Assembly: GCA_963828075.1 (NCBI GenBank)
Contig: CAWHDH010000017.1
Span: 930,001 to 994,000 of the forward strand
DNA from: JACCYI01 sp963828075
GTDB taxonomy: Bacteria; Actinomycetota; Thermoleophilia; Solirubrobacterales; Solirubrobacteraceae
Direction: 5' to 3'
DNA: 64,000 nt
In this document: positions 27,201 through 34,361 of the stretch, one piece after another
How the letters are laid out: every line of letters begins with the position of its first letter
How positions within the stretch are numbered: the stretch's first letter is position 1
Translations under genes and position numbers: made by a program
Notes under the pieces: generated by a model
What the model was told of the DNA's origin: nothing
What the model saw: the letters and a program-made list of their open reading frames with translations, nothing else
The model's database searches: none

Positions 27201-30200
27201 GGTCACGCTCGCCAGGCGGCCGGCCGGCGTGTACGCGAACGTCCAGCGCGTCGCGCCGGTGAGGGCGTCGAGTGTCTTCTGGTGGCGGCCGTCCGCGCCG
27301 AACAGGAAGACGTCCTCGCCGTCCTCGGAGGGCAGCGCGAACTCGGCGTCGCTGAACCCCGGCAGCGCGACCGCCGCGCGGCGCACCCGTCCGGCACCGC
27401 CGTCGGCGATGTACACCGCTCCGTCGGGGCCGACGGCGAGCGCCTGCGGGAAGGAGAGCCGCGCCTGGAGCGGGGCCCCGCCGTCGCCGTTCTCGTCGAA
27501 GGCGAACTGGGTGCCGTTGGCGCCCGAGCCGGCGAACCCGCTGATCGTCCCCTCCCGGCTGACCCGGCGGACGCGGTGATGGATCCGGTCCGCGATGTAC
27601 AGCGCGCCGTCCGCGGCGACGGCGATGCCCTGCGGCTGGCCGATCGCCGCGTCGGTCGCGGGGCCGCCGTCGCCCGACGCGCCCGCCCCGCCCGACCCGG
27701 CCGCCGTCGTGATGATCCCGTCCGGCGTGATGGACCGCACGCGGTGCTGGGCGGCGTCGGCGACGAGCAGCGTGCCGGACGCGTCCACGGCCACGTCGAC
27801 CGGCAGCTCGAGCGTGGCGTCCACGGCCCGCCCGCCGTCGCCGAGCCCGCCACCGCCGCCGCCGGCGGCCGTCGAGATCCGCCCGTCGGGCGTCACCCGC
27901 CGGACGCGATCGTGCGAGGCGTCGGCGATGTAGAGGGTGTCGTCGGACGTCATGAAGATGCCGCGCGGGTTGTGCAGGCTCGCGCTCGTCGCCGGCCCGT
28001 CGTCGCCCAACGCGTCGGGGTTCCCGCCACCGGCGAAGGTGGCGATCTTGCCGTCGGTCCCGACCCGGCGGATCCGGCCATTGCCGGCGTCCGAGACGTA
28101 GAGCGCACCGTCGGTGCCGATCGCGACGTCGCTCGGCGCGACCAGCGCGGCCTCGGTCGCGGGCAGGCCGTCTCCGAGGCCGTCCGCCGGGTCGCCGCCG
28201 CCGGCGACGGTGGCGATGCCGCCCTCCGGGGTGACCTTGCGCACGATGTCGCGCTCGGTGTCGGCGATGTAGATCGAGCCGTCCGGCCCGATCGCGATCC
28301 CGCGCATGAAGCCGAGTGCGGTCCCCGTCGCCGGCGTCCCCGACCCGAAGGACGCGAGCCCGGCGACCGTGTGGATCTCGGAGCGGATCGCCTCGGAGGT
28401 CAGGCGCGTGCCGTCGCCGAGGTGCAGCGTGCGCGCCTGCGGGTCGTAGGAGTGGTGGACGTCGAGCGTCCAGCCCCCGAGCGCGTCCGAGCCGGGGCCG
28501 AGGACGCCGATCGGCCGCTGCCACGACTGGTAGACGGTGATCTCCCTGCGCGTGCGGTCGCCGGTCAGCGGGGCCCCGCCGAACTGCGCGAACGACGACG
28601 CGAACCGGACCGGCTCGAGGTAGACCGCCGGGTAGACGTAGCCGATCTGGACCGTTGCGGTCTGGGCGCCGGTCACGTCGCGGCCGTAGGCGTCCTTGCC
28701 GTCCCACTCGAACAGGAAGGACTCACCGGGCGCAGGGCTGCTGAAGCTTCTCGTGAAGTCCTTGCCGCCCACCGTGACCTTGAGGTCGATGCGCGAGAGG
28801 CTCCCGGGGACGCTGTCGATCAGCGGGATCTTCAGGCGGTAGGCCTGCTTGTACCCCGGCACGCGGCCGCTGTTGTAGTGCAGGCCGAACGGCGTGCCGG
28901 TGACGTCCAGGCGCTCGCCGAGCGTCTGGTTGAGGTAGCCGATGATCGAGCCGGCGCCCTCGCACTCCGGGCACGGCGGCGGAGGCGGGGGCGGCTCGTC
29001 GGGCGGCGGGCAGCTCGCCTCGCAGCCGTAGGGCCAGTTGTAGTCCCACGGCGTGAAGTGGCGGACCTGGACCCGCCACAGCGAGGCGCCGGCGTCGTAC
29101 TGCTCGGCGAGCTTGACGCGCTCGGCCGCGTCGATGCCCAGCGGCGCGAGCTCGGCCTCGGTGTCGGCGTCCCCGTCGCCGTCCGCGTCGACGAGCGCGG
29201 CCCCGTCGCTCTCCCCCACGATGTTGATGACGATGCCGTCCTCGGATGGCACCCAGGCACCCTGCTCCTTGTCGTAGAAGGCAGCCGGGACGGGCGAGCC
29301 GGCGGGGAAGCCGAGGAAGTTGTCGACGTAGGTCGCGACCGGCTTGCTGAAGCTCACGTCGGTGGCACGCGACTCGATGGCCTCGTCGACGCTGAACTCG
29401 ACGGCGTAGGTGTACGCGCTGGTCGGAGGCAGCTCGCCCGGCATCGCCTGCTGGCCGTTCTCACCGACCGTGTACTCCGTCGCCCGGACCGCCAGGTCGC
29501 CGAGCGGCCGTGTCCCACCACCGGGCAGCTCCATGACCGCCTCGGTGCCGGGCTCGAACATCAGCGTCGCCTTGCGGGAGCCGTCGCCGTCGGTCGACGG
29601 GTCGCTGGTCGCCACCTGCAGATCGGTCGCCGCGTCGTCGATCGTGGTGACCTTGTCGTCGTAGGGCGTCATCACGATGTCCTCGACGTCGACGTAGTCC
29701 TGCCACGGGATCTCCTCGTCGCGCTGGACGCTCGCGAAGCCCGCCTGCTCGACGTGGACCACGAGCGGCCCGCCGCCGTTGACCGCGATGTCGTAGCCGC
29801 CGTCGGGGCGCGTGGCGGTGTAGCCGAACTCCTCGTGGCCGAGGATCGTGACCCGCGCGCCCGCGATCGGGTCAGGGTCCGCGCCGGCGTCCGCGCCGTC
29901 GGGGCCGAGCACCCGACCCCGCATGACGGCGACGCGCGTCGGCTCGATCGTGCCGGGCTCGACCCCCTTCTGGATCGGGTCGTCACCGGTGTACAGGAAC
30001 CCGGTCCCGTCGCCGATCGACGTGGGATCGGTCGGGTCCAGGTCCGGCGCGACATCCACCGGGTCGGGGGCGGGCGGCAGCGGCGGCTCCGGGAACGGTC
30101 CTGGTGGTGGCGGCGGCGGTGGTGGCGGCGGCCCTGGCGGCGGTGGTGGGGGTGGGGGCGGCGGCGGGGGGCCGGGCGGAGGCGGCGGCTCGCCGCCGGG

Positions 30201-30716
30201 CGGCGGGATGCCGATCGGCGGCAGGCCCGGGATCGGCGGGGTGGTCAGCGGCGCCGTGCCGACGGTGAGCGCCTTCGATGCCCGGCAGTTGTTGCGCTCG
30301 CTGGACTCGCGGACCTTGCGCGCCCCGTCGGCGCAGGCGAGCACGCGGTAGGCCTTCGCGGGCAGCTTCGCCGGTGCCTTGAGCCGCACCTTGGCGGTCA
30401 GGCCCTTGCGCCGCTTGAGCGACTTGACCTTCCCGACGGCGAGCCGGACGTCGTCGCGGCTGCTCTTGGAGTCCCTGGAGAGCAGGAACGTCGTCCGGCT
30501 GGCCTTGGCGGTCCGGCGCCCGCCGTTGCGCACGGTGACGGTCGCCTGCAGGGTCGCGCCGGGATAGAGCGGCCCGCTGACGGTGAGCTTTCTCACCGAC
30601 AGATCGGGTGCCGCTCTGGCGGCCTCGGCGGCACCCGGGGCCAGCGCGCCTGCGATGAGTCCGCACCCCACCAACGAGAGCGCCCGTGACCCCCGGCGGC
30701 GGGTAATGCGATCCAT
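24282..30716 (-). CDS. Teneurin-like RHS/YD-repeat secreted giant with NHL propeller
   Basis: The 2144-residue protein has, in order: signal peptide (1-32), a CARDB adhesion-like domain (about 37-152), a polyproline tract (about 157-217), a carboxypeptidase-regulatory-like beta-sandwich (about 255-330), further beta domains, NHL beta-propeller repeats (about 775-1115; motifs like PDGSIYIADTERDIVRKV), YD repeats (about 1160-1980) and the RHS core ending DPISHAGGLNLYAY ... HRDPSGL (about 1980-2009). A 135-residue C-terminal tip follows with no recognised toxin motif. RHS shells enclose or display C-terminal effectors, and the NHL-plus-YD order resembles teneurins. No immunity-like small gene follows; instead the stop overlaps the start of the beta-helix gene. 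ATG 30716 lacks a ribosome binding site. Confidence 0.93.
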   Translation of the reverse strand: MDRITRRRGSRALSLVGCGLIAGALAPGAAEAARAAPDLSVRKLTVSGPLYPGATLQATVTVRNGGRRTAKASRTTFLLSRDSKSSRDDVRLAVGKVKSLKRRKGLTAKVRLKAPAKLPAKAYRVLACADGARKVRESSERNNCRASKALTVGTAPLTTPPIPGLPPIGIPPPGGEPPPPPGPPPPPPPPPPPPGPPPPPPPPPPGPFPEPPLPPAPDPVDVAPDLDPTDPTSIGDGTGFLYTGDDPIQKGVEPGTIEPTRVAVMRGRVLGPDGADAGADPDPIAGARVTILGHEEFGYTATRPDGGYDIAVNGGGPLVVHVEQAGFASVQRDEEIPWQDYVDVEDIVMTPYDDKVTTIDDAATDLQVATSDPSTDGDGSRKATLMFEPGTEAVMELPGGGTRPLGDLAVRATEYTVGENGQQAMPGELPPTSAYTYAVEFSVDEAIESRATDVSFSKPVATYVDNFLGFPAGSPVPAAFYDKEQGAWVPSEDGIVINIVGESDGAALVDADGDGDADTEAELAPLGIDAAERVKLAEQYDAGASLWRVQVRHFTPWDYNWPYGCEASCPPPDEPPPPPPPCPECEGAGSIIGYLNQTLGERLDVTGTPFGLHYNSGRVPGYKQAYRLKIPLIDSVPGSLSRIDLKVTVGGKDFTRSFSSPAPGESFLFEWDGKDAYGRDVTGAQTATVQIGYVYPAVYLEPVRFASSFAQFGGAPLTGDRTRREITVYQSWQRPIGVLGPGSDALGGWTLDVHHSYDPQARTLHLGDGTRLTSEAIRSEIHTVAGLASFGSGTPATGTALGFMRGIAIGPDGSIYIADTERDIVRKVTPEGGIATVAGGGDPADGLGDGLPATEAALVAPSDVAIGTDGALYVSDAGNGRIRRVGTDGKIATFAGGGNPDALGDDGPATSASLHNPRGIFMTSDDTLYIADASHDRVRRVTPDGRISTAAGGGGGGLGDGGRAVDATLELPVDVAVDASGTLLVADAAQHRVRSITPDGIITTAAGSGGAGASGDGGPATDAAIGQPQGIAVAADGALYIADRIHHRVRRVSREGTISGFAGSGANGTQFAFDENGDGGAPLQARLSFPQALAVGPDGAVYIADGGAGRVRRAAVALPGFSDAEFALPSEDGEDVFLFGADGRHQKTLDALTGATRWTFAYTPAGRLASVTDQYDNETVIERDANGAATAIVAPGARRTTLGIRSDGYLGTVTSPEGNAVTLDYAPGGLLESLTDPLGEVADFGYDSAGRLVSDEDKAGAVTTLTRVDLADGLRVTRRSELGRETVLESRSLPTGDQETTTTDPSGARSVIRYGEDGVTEITAPDGTVATATFGPDPRWGMRAPVLTRHTTTTPSGRARTVTRERTATLTDQADPFAIDTLTEDMRVNDESFTSTYTGETRTFTVESPEQRTLTTVFDANGRPVEKNATGLDPMEIDWDSRGRPTTVTRGADEATYTYGTEHPFRPETVTDGAGRTATYSYDEDGRVTAVELPSGRAYGFTYDDNGNRTGVRMPNAKLHGFGFSALGQATSYTPPGGAASRRTFDADRGLSSQTMPGDGSVATTRDAGGRLTKLTYAHGTTAEGDTALTYAGDTGRVAQSARTAPGGRVDVQRAQYDGALKTSLESRTATAAYAKHTYGYAEDLRLGSIGVVAGGDEVETEFTRDGDGLVTKAGRYDMTRDGPLGLPTAIGDGTLALALAYDATGRPTTQTTTVAGAQKHRAVLSYDAGNRLTGRVETVAGTTRTDAYAYDDDGQLLTVRRNGAVVETYTYDANGNRTSRKLGSAATETATYDDQDRLLTRGATDYDFDAAGFLTGRGADSFSYSAAGELLEATAGGETVTYTYDGSGRRVARTDAAGRYEYLYGNPEDPYRVTGSRSPGGALTTYYHGPDGRLFAMQRGGSRFYIATDQVGSPRVVTDSDGAVVKTLEYDAFGNRVADSAPTFDLPIGFAGGLEDRATGLVRFGLRDYDPAAGRWTARDPISHAGGLNLYAYTDNRPVSHRDPSGLEGPGLLSRIGTAISDFFTSDTGGTAVDVVSSLDSDSPIVDGAGKLSEGMDAIETITDVAETAQQIDEALDQEREPEQAVGIIKACLKWLEKIQPIPITPAEVVEEALDRGLGPTRDMYKTGSGYQQSRWSEVEGFR

Positions 30717-30726
30717 CTGCTGCGTA

Positions 30727-30756
30727 GCCGTATCCGGTTTCGCAACCCCCCGTCAA
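30727..30756 (-). promoter_or_regulatory. Candidate promoter of the RHS/beta-helix operon
   Basis: On the minus strand TTGACG (30756-30751) and TACGGC (30732-30727) are 18 bases apart and would start transcription near 30720, almost on the ATG at 30716. That agrees with the missing ribosome binding site and suggests a near-leaderless mRNA. Confidence 0.4.
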
Positions 30757-30832
30757 CCTCGGGTAACCGCGCTGACTGCTGCAGATTTGTGGACTAACGC
30801 GAGGTCCTGCGGTGCGGCCCTATCGTGGCGGC

Positions 30833-31120
30833 ATGAATCCACGGCGCCGGTCGTTCCTGCTGTCCGGTCTCCGGTATGGGCTGCCCGTCGCCCTCATCGT
30901 GGCGGGCTTCGTGATCCTCGTCGTGGTCGAGGGGAGCGAACGCTGGGACGGCTGGGCGATGTGCGTCGGCGCCGGACTGTCGGTCGCCTTCATGAACGTG
31001 GTCTTCCGCATCGGCGCGAAGGGCGACGAGGAGCGCCAGACCGAGGACGCCGCGCGGGCGTACTACACCGAGCACGGCTACTGGCCCGGCGAGGAACCAC
31101 CGGATCGCCGAGGGGGGTAG
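30833..31120 (+). CDS. Small two-helix membrane protein
   Basis: The product (95 residues from ATG 30833) has two predicted membrane helices, GLPVALIVAGFVILVVV and an AMCVGAGLSVAFMNVVF segment, then an acidic cytoplasmic tail ending EEPPDRRGG. I do not recognise a family. A GTG at 30812 is preceded by GAGGT at good spacing and would add seven residues; the choice is open. The stop codon at 31118-31120 is the first part of the nested palindrome in the yceI promoter. Confidence 0.65.
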   Translation: MNPRRRSFLLSGLRYGLPVALIVAGFVILVVVEGSERWDGWAMCVGAGLSVAFMNVVFRIGAKGDEERQTEDAARAYYTEHGYWPGEEPPDRRGG

Positions 31121-31159
31121 TTGCTGGCGCAAGTACCTGCTATACTTGCTCTAGCAACT
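31117..31159 (+). promoter_or_regulatory. yceI promoter with 41-bp nested palindrome (MarR-type operator)
   Basis: TAGTTG (31118-31123) and TATACT (31141-31146) form a -35/-10 pair with a 17-base spacer. Superimposed is a symmetrical dyad: outer arms AGTTGCT (31119-31125) and AGCAACT (31153-31159), inner arms GCAAGTA (31129-31135) and TACTTGC (31143-31149), all centred on 31139. A dimeric MarR-type repressor bound here would cover the -10. A very similar promoter precedes the dioxygenase gene at 32298-32331, with the adjacent marR gene between them. Confidence 0.75.
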
Positions 31160-31183
31160 AACCCACGAGACACCGGAGTCCTC

Positions 31184-31741
31184 ATGAGCACGACCGTCAC
31201 CACCACTCCCCTTCCCACCGGCACCTGGACCGTCGACAACGCCCACTCGAAGGTCGGCTTCGCGGTCAAGCACATGGGCATCGCCACCGTCCGCGGCGAG
31301 TTCACGCGCTTCAGCGGGACCCTCGCGGTCGGCGACGACCTCGCCTCCGCCACGGCCTCCGGCATCGTCGAGGTCGACTCCGTCGACACGAACGAGCCGC
31401 AGCGCGACGCCCACCTGCGCTCGGCCGACTTCTTCGACGCCGCGAAGTACCCGGAGCTCCGCTTCGAGGCCACCCGCATCCGGGCCCTCGACGACGACAC
31501 CTTCGAGATCGCCGGCGACCTGACGCTGCACGGCGTGACCAACGAGGTCGAGCTCACGGCCGTCGTCCAGGGCACCGACATCGACCCCTGGGGCAACGAG
31601 CGCGTCGGCATCGAGATCACCGGCCGGCTCTCCCGCGGCGACTACGGGATGAAGTTCAACCAGGCCCTCGGCAGCGGCAACATGCTCGTCGCCGACAAGG
31701 TCACGCTCGCCCTCGACATCTCGGCGGTCAAGCAGGCGTAG
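31184..31741 (+). CDS. YceI-family protein
   Basis: This 185-residue protein matches the YceI lipocalin-like family, whose members bind isoprenoids such as polyprenyl chains of quinones. It begins TGTWTVDNAHSKVGFAVKH and includes the family features SADFFDAAKYPELRFE and LTLHGVTNEVEL. There is no signal peptide, so this copy is cytosolic. ATG 31184 has GGAG five bases upstream. It is preceded by the nested-palindrome promoter and is convergent with marR, overlapping it by 14 bases. Sharing an operator with the dioxygenase gene suggests induction by quinone-like or electrophilic compounds. Confidence 0.93.
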   Translation: MSTTVTTTPLPTGTWTVDNAHSKVGFAVKHMGIATVRGEFTRFSGTLAVGDDLASATASGIVEVDSVDTNEPQRDAHLRSADFFDAAKYPELRFEATRIRALDDDTFEIAGDLTLHGVTNEVELTAVVQGTDIDPWGNERVGIEITGRLSRGDYGMKFNQALGSGNMLVADKVTLALDISAVKQA

Positions 31742-32267
31742 TGGAGTCCGCGTCGCAGGCCTCGGCGGCCTGCGGCGCGAACCGGCCGAAGACCTCGGCG
31801 AGCGTCGCCAGCTCGCCGGGGCTCAGCTGGTCGAAGAACCGCCGCTGGACCGAAGCGAAGTGCGTCGCCTGCGCCTCGCGGGCCAGGGCCAGGCCGTCCT
31901 TTGTCAGGTGCGCCTCGACCGCCCGCGCGTCGCCCGGCGAGGGGCGCCGCTCGACGAGCCCGCGGCGCTCCAGCGTGTCGACGATCCGCGACACGCGGCT
32001 GAGGCTGAGCCCGGCCGCGGAGGCGAGCGCCGACAGGCGCAGCCGGCGGCCATCGGCCGCGGCGAGGCGGCCGAGGCACTCGACGCCGCTGAGCCCCAGC
32101 CCGTGGCCCGCCTCCAGTTCGGCGTCCATCGCCCGGGTGAGGGTCTTGTGCGCCTCGAGCATCCCGATCCACGCGTCCGCGTGGGCGTCCGACCACCGCG
32201 CGAGTCCGTCGTCACCGACGACGTAGAGGCAGGAGGACGTGTCGGGAGAGGGTTCGGCCGCTGACAT
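31728..32267 (-). CDS. MarR-family transcriptional regulator
   Basis: The 179-residue protein has a MarR winged helix-turn-helix: GLSGVECLGRLAAADGRRLR, then LASAAGLSLSRVSRIVDTLE (recognition helix) and the wing RRGLVERRPSPGDARAVEAHLT. Dimerisation helices flank it. The family represses divergent genes and is released by phenolics, quinones or oxidants. Its gene lies between two targets with matching operators (31117-31159 and 32298-32339) and faces the dioxygenase gene. Its own promoter (-35 TTGCTT, -10 TACTAT on the minus strand) overlaps the second site, implying autoregulation. A Cys in EACDADS near the C-terminus and another in SSCLYVV could be redox sensors; this is speculative. Confidence 0.93.
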   Translation of the reverse strand: MSAAEPSPDTSSCLYVVGDDGLARWSDAHADAWIGMLEAHKTLTRAMDAELEAGHGLGLSGVECLGRLAAADGRRLRLSALASAAGLSLSRVSRIVDTLERRGLVERRPSPGDARAVEAHLTKDGLALAREAQATHFASVQRRFFDQLSPGELATLAEVFGRFAPQAAEACDADSTTPA

Positions 32268-32283
32268 GATCGCCGGTTGCAGG

Positions 32284-32339
32284 ATAGTACTGACACGGTA
32301 GTTGCACAAGCAATGACACGCTATGCTTGCTATGACAAC
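32284..32339. promoter_or_regulatory. Divergent marR / dioxygenase promoter with shared operator
   Basis: On the plus strand TAGTTG (32299-32304) and TATGCT (32322-32327) are 17 bases apart, the same geometry and nearly the same sequence as the yceI promoter (GTAGTTGC, 16 bases, then TATxCTTGCT). Inverted arms CAAGCA (32307-32312) and TGCTTG (32324-32329) overlap the -10. On the minus strand TTGCTT (32313-32308) and TACTAT (32289-32284), 18 bases apart, fit the marR promoter. Confidence 0.7.
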
Positions 32340-32363
32340 CTTCCAGAAAGCGAGGACCTCGAG

Positions 32364-33293
32364 ATGAGGCTCCAAGGGCTCCACCACATCACGACGATCA
32401 CGTCCGACGCCCGCCGGAACGTCGAGTTCTACGCGGACGTGCTCGGGCTTCGGCTGGTGAAGAAGACGGTCAACTTCGACCAGCCCGACGCCTATCACCT
32501 GTATTTCGGCGACGAGCAGGGCACGCCCGGCTCGATCCTCACCTGGTTCGAGTTCGCGGGCGCCGCGCCCGGATCGCCCGGGCTCGGGATGATCCACACG
32601 CTCCAGCTCGGCGTCGGCTCCGAGGACGCGCTGGCGTTCTGGGCCGAGCGCCTGCGCGCGAAGGGCTATCCAAGCGAGCGCGGCGAGCGGTCGCTGCGCT
32701 TCGCCGACTACGACGGGCTCGGGCTCGAGCTGGTGATCGCCGACGAGGCCAACCCGCCGCTGCGCGCCGAGCATCCGGAGATCCCCGCCGAGCACGCGAT
32801 CGCGGGGCTCGAGGGCGCCCGGGCGTACGGCCGTGGCGTGGACGCCGAAGCGCCGCTGCTCACCCAGAGCCTCGGGTTCACCCATCTCGGCGGCGGCGAG
32901 TACCGGCTCGACGGCGAGCGGCGCCGATTCCGCTGGGCGTATGACCAGGCCGGCGGCGTCGGCCGGCCGGGCGCCGGCACGGTCCACCACATCGCCTGGG
33001 CGTCGCGCGACGAGGACCACCTCGCCTGGCAGGCGCGCGTGCGCGAGGCCGGCGGCTTCGTCACCGACGTGCGCGACCGCGACTACTTCCGCTCGATCTA
33101 CTTCCGCGAGCCGCGCGGGATCCTGTTCGAGATCGCGACCCTGTCGCCGGGTTTCGCGGTCGACGAGGACCAGGCGCGCCTCGGCGAGGAGCTGCGGGTG
33201 CCGGCGATGCATGCCCACCTGCGCGACCGGCTCGAGCGGACGCTGGCACCGGTCGTGAACCCGCGCACGGCCGCACGCGAGGCCGTGTCATGA
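32364..33293 (+). CDS. Ring-cleaving dioxygenase-like VOC protein (MhqO/LinE type)
   Basis: This 309-residue protein has two vicinal-oxygen-chelate modules. The first opens LQGLHHITTITSDARRNVEFYADVLGLRLVKKTVNF and the second contains TVHHIAWASRDEDHLAW; FREPRGILFEIAT supplies the expected last metal Glu. This is the family of MhqO, MhqA and LinE, hydroquinone-type ring-cleaving dioxygenases. GAGG lies eight bases before ATG 32364. It is coupled by an ATGA overlap to a carboxylesterase gene and is divergent from marR, an arrangement like the quinone-responsive mhq loci of Bacillus. The natural substrate is not known. Confidence 0.9.
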   Translation: MRLQGLHHITTITSDARRNVEFYADVLGLRLVKKTVNFDQPDAYHLYFGDEQGTPGSILTWFEFAGAAPGSPGLGMIHTLQLGVGSEDALAFWAERLRAKGYPSERGERSLRFADYDGLGLELVIADEANPPLRAEHPEIPAEHAIAGLEGARAYGRGVDAEAPLLTQSLGFTHLGGGEYRLDGERRRFRWAYDQAGGVGRPGAGTVHHIAWASRDEDHLAWQARVREAGGFVTDVRDRDYFRSIYFREPRGILFEIATLSPGFAVDEDQARLGEELRVPAMHAHLRDRLERTLAPVVNPRTAAREAVS

Positions 33294-33970
33294 GCGAACT
33301 CGTCTTCCGCGAGCGCCCGGCCGCCGGCGACCCGGAAGGGCTGCTCGTCCTGCACCACGGCCGCGGCGCCGACGAGCACGACCTGCTCGGCCTCGCCGAC
33401 GTCCTCGATCCCGAGCGCCGCCTGCGCGTCGTCACGCCGCGAGCGCCGCTGACGCTGCCGGGCTGGCCGGGGAACCACTGGTACGTCGTGCCGCGCGTCG
33501 GCTATCCCGACCCCGACACCTTCCACGCCGCCTTTGCCGCCCTCGCCCGCTTCCACGACGCACTGTGGGAGCGGACCGGGCTTGCGCCCGCACAGACCGT
33601 CTTCGGCGGGTTCTCGATGGGCTCGGTGATGAGCTACGCCCTCGGCCTCGGGGCCGACCGGCCGGCCCCGGCGGGGATCCTCGCGCTCTCGGGCTTCGTC
33701 CCGGTCGTCGAGGGCTGGGCGCCGGATCCCGCCAGCCGGCCGGGCCTGCGCGCCTTCATCGCCCACGGCCGCCGCGACCCGGTGATGGAGGTCGGCTTCG
33801 CCCGGCGGGCACGCGCGCTGCTCGAGGAGGCGGGCCTCGAGGTTGACTACCACGAGTCCGACGCCGCCCACCACATCGACCCGGCGCACCTCCCGGCCGC
33901 GGTCGACTGGCTCGGGGCGACGCTGGGACTCGGCGCTCGCTCACGCTTCGAAACGAACTTCCGCGGGTGA
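33290..33970 (+). CDS. Phospholipase/carboxylesterase-family hydrolase (MhqD-like)
   Basis: The 226-residue alpha/beta hydrolase belongs to the phospholipase/carboxylesterase family: LLVLHHGRGADEHDL forms the oxyanion region, GGFSMGS holds the nucleophilic Ser, HGRRDPVMEV the acidic residue and DAAHHIDPAHLPA the His. MhqD of Bacillus is from the same family. The start overlaps the dioxygenase stop (ATGA), so both belong to the MarR-controlled unit. The last residues (TNFRG) are encoded inside the left end of the repeat element, since the stop at 33968-33970 falls within CGGGTGAGG; the native C-terminus may therefore have been altered by insertion. Confidence 0.9.
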   Translation: MSELVFRERPAAGDPEGLLVLHHGRGADEHDLLGLADVLDPERRLRVVTPRAPLTLPGWPGNHWYVVPRVGYPDPDTFHAAFAALARFHDALWERTGLAPAQTVFGGFSMGSVMSYALGLGADRPAPAGILALSGFVPVVEGWAPDPASRPGLRAFIAHGRRDPVMEVGFARRARALLEEAGLEVDYHESDAAHHIDPAHLPAAVDWLGATLGLGARSRFETNFRG

Positions 33971-34164
33971 GGGAGGTGGTCGGTCCGAGAGTCGCGGATG
34001 GTGCACAACCCGACACTCGGCGCGGACTCCGAATCCATCGTCGGATTGAGCACACAGGAGGTGCCGAACCCGACATTCGATTGACGAAGAGCGTTGATTG
34101 CCAGGTTGTGCACCCTCCCCGCCCGCCCGGACCCCCCTCCTCTCACCCGACGCAGTTCGTCCCG
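33953..34164. repeat. MITE-like element with terminal inverted repeats and two hairpins
   Basis: Imperfect terminal inverted repeats, ACGAACTTCCGCGGGTGAG at the left (33953-33971) and the inverse of ACGAACTGCGTCGGGTGAG at the right (about 34143-34161), bound a region without a gene. Inside are two hairpins in tandem: GTGCACAACCCGACA (34001-34015) with TCGTCGGATTGAGCAC (34038-34053), and GTGCCGAACCCGACA (34061-34075) with TGCCAGGTTGTGCAC (34099-34113). Spacers are 22-23 bases. The stem core and end sequence match the element at 620-717. The size of about 210 bases and lack of coding capacity suggest a non-autonomous mobile or structural repeat. Confidence 0.65.
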
Positions 34165-34178
34165 CGCGCCGCGACGAG

Positions 34179-34361
34179 CTAGACGGCCGGCTGCTCGCGC
34201 TTGGCGCGGCGGACGCGGTTGGCGGCGCCCGCCGAGATCCGCTCGAGCTCGGCGAGCCGCTGCGGCTCCCCGCGCCCGAGGTAGGTCAGCCGGCGGTAGC
34301 GAGCGAGCCGATCCGAGGCGTCCTTGGCGAGGATCTGCAGGTCGGTGAGCGATGGCTCCAT
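34179..34361 (-). CDS. Small basic hypothetical protein (60 aa)
   Basis: I do not recognise the family. The 60-residue product (MEPSLTDLQILAKDASDRLA ...) is helical and ends with the basic stretch RVRRAKREQPAV. Codon bias is very strong, with almost all third positions G or C, which supports a real gene over the overlapping frame of the ACT gene in 34286-34361. The ribosome binding site is weak. It sits directly beside the repeat element. It may bind nucleic acid, given its charge, but that is a guess. Confidence 0.5.
   Translation of the reverse strand: MEPSLTDLQILAKDASDRLARYRRLTYLGRGEPQRLAELERISAGAANRVRRAKREQPAV

Noticed and set aside
24315..30689. A very long open frame on the plus strand opposite the RHS gene (over 2000 codons)
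   Set aside because: It is a mirror of a high-GC coding gene: low-complexity Arg/Val/Ala/Asp composition, no domains, and the minus-strand product has signal peptide, NHL and YD motifs.
33953..34164. Possible CRISPR array from repeated AACCCGACA motifs
   Set aside because: Only two tandem hairpins with unlike, palindromic arms are present, there are no uniform direct repeats, and no cas genes are in the window.
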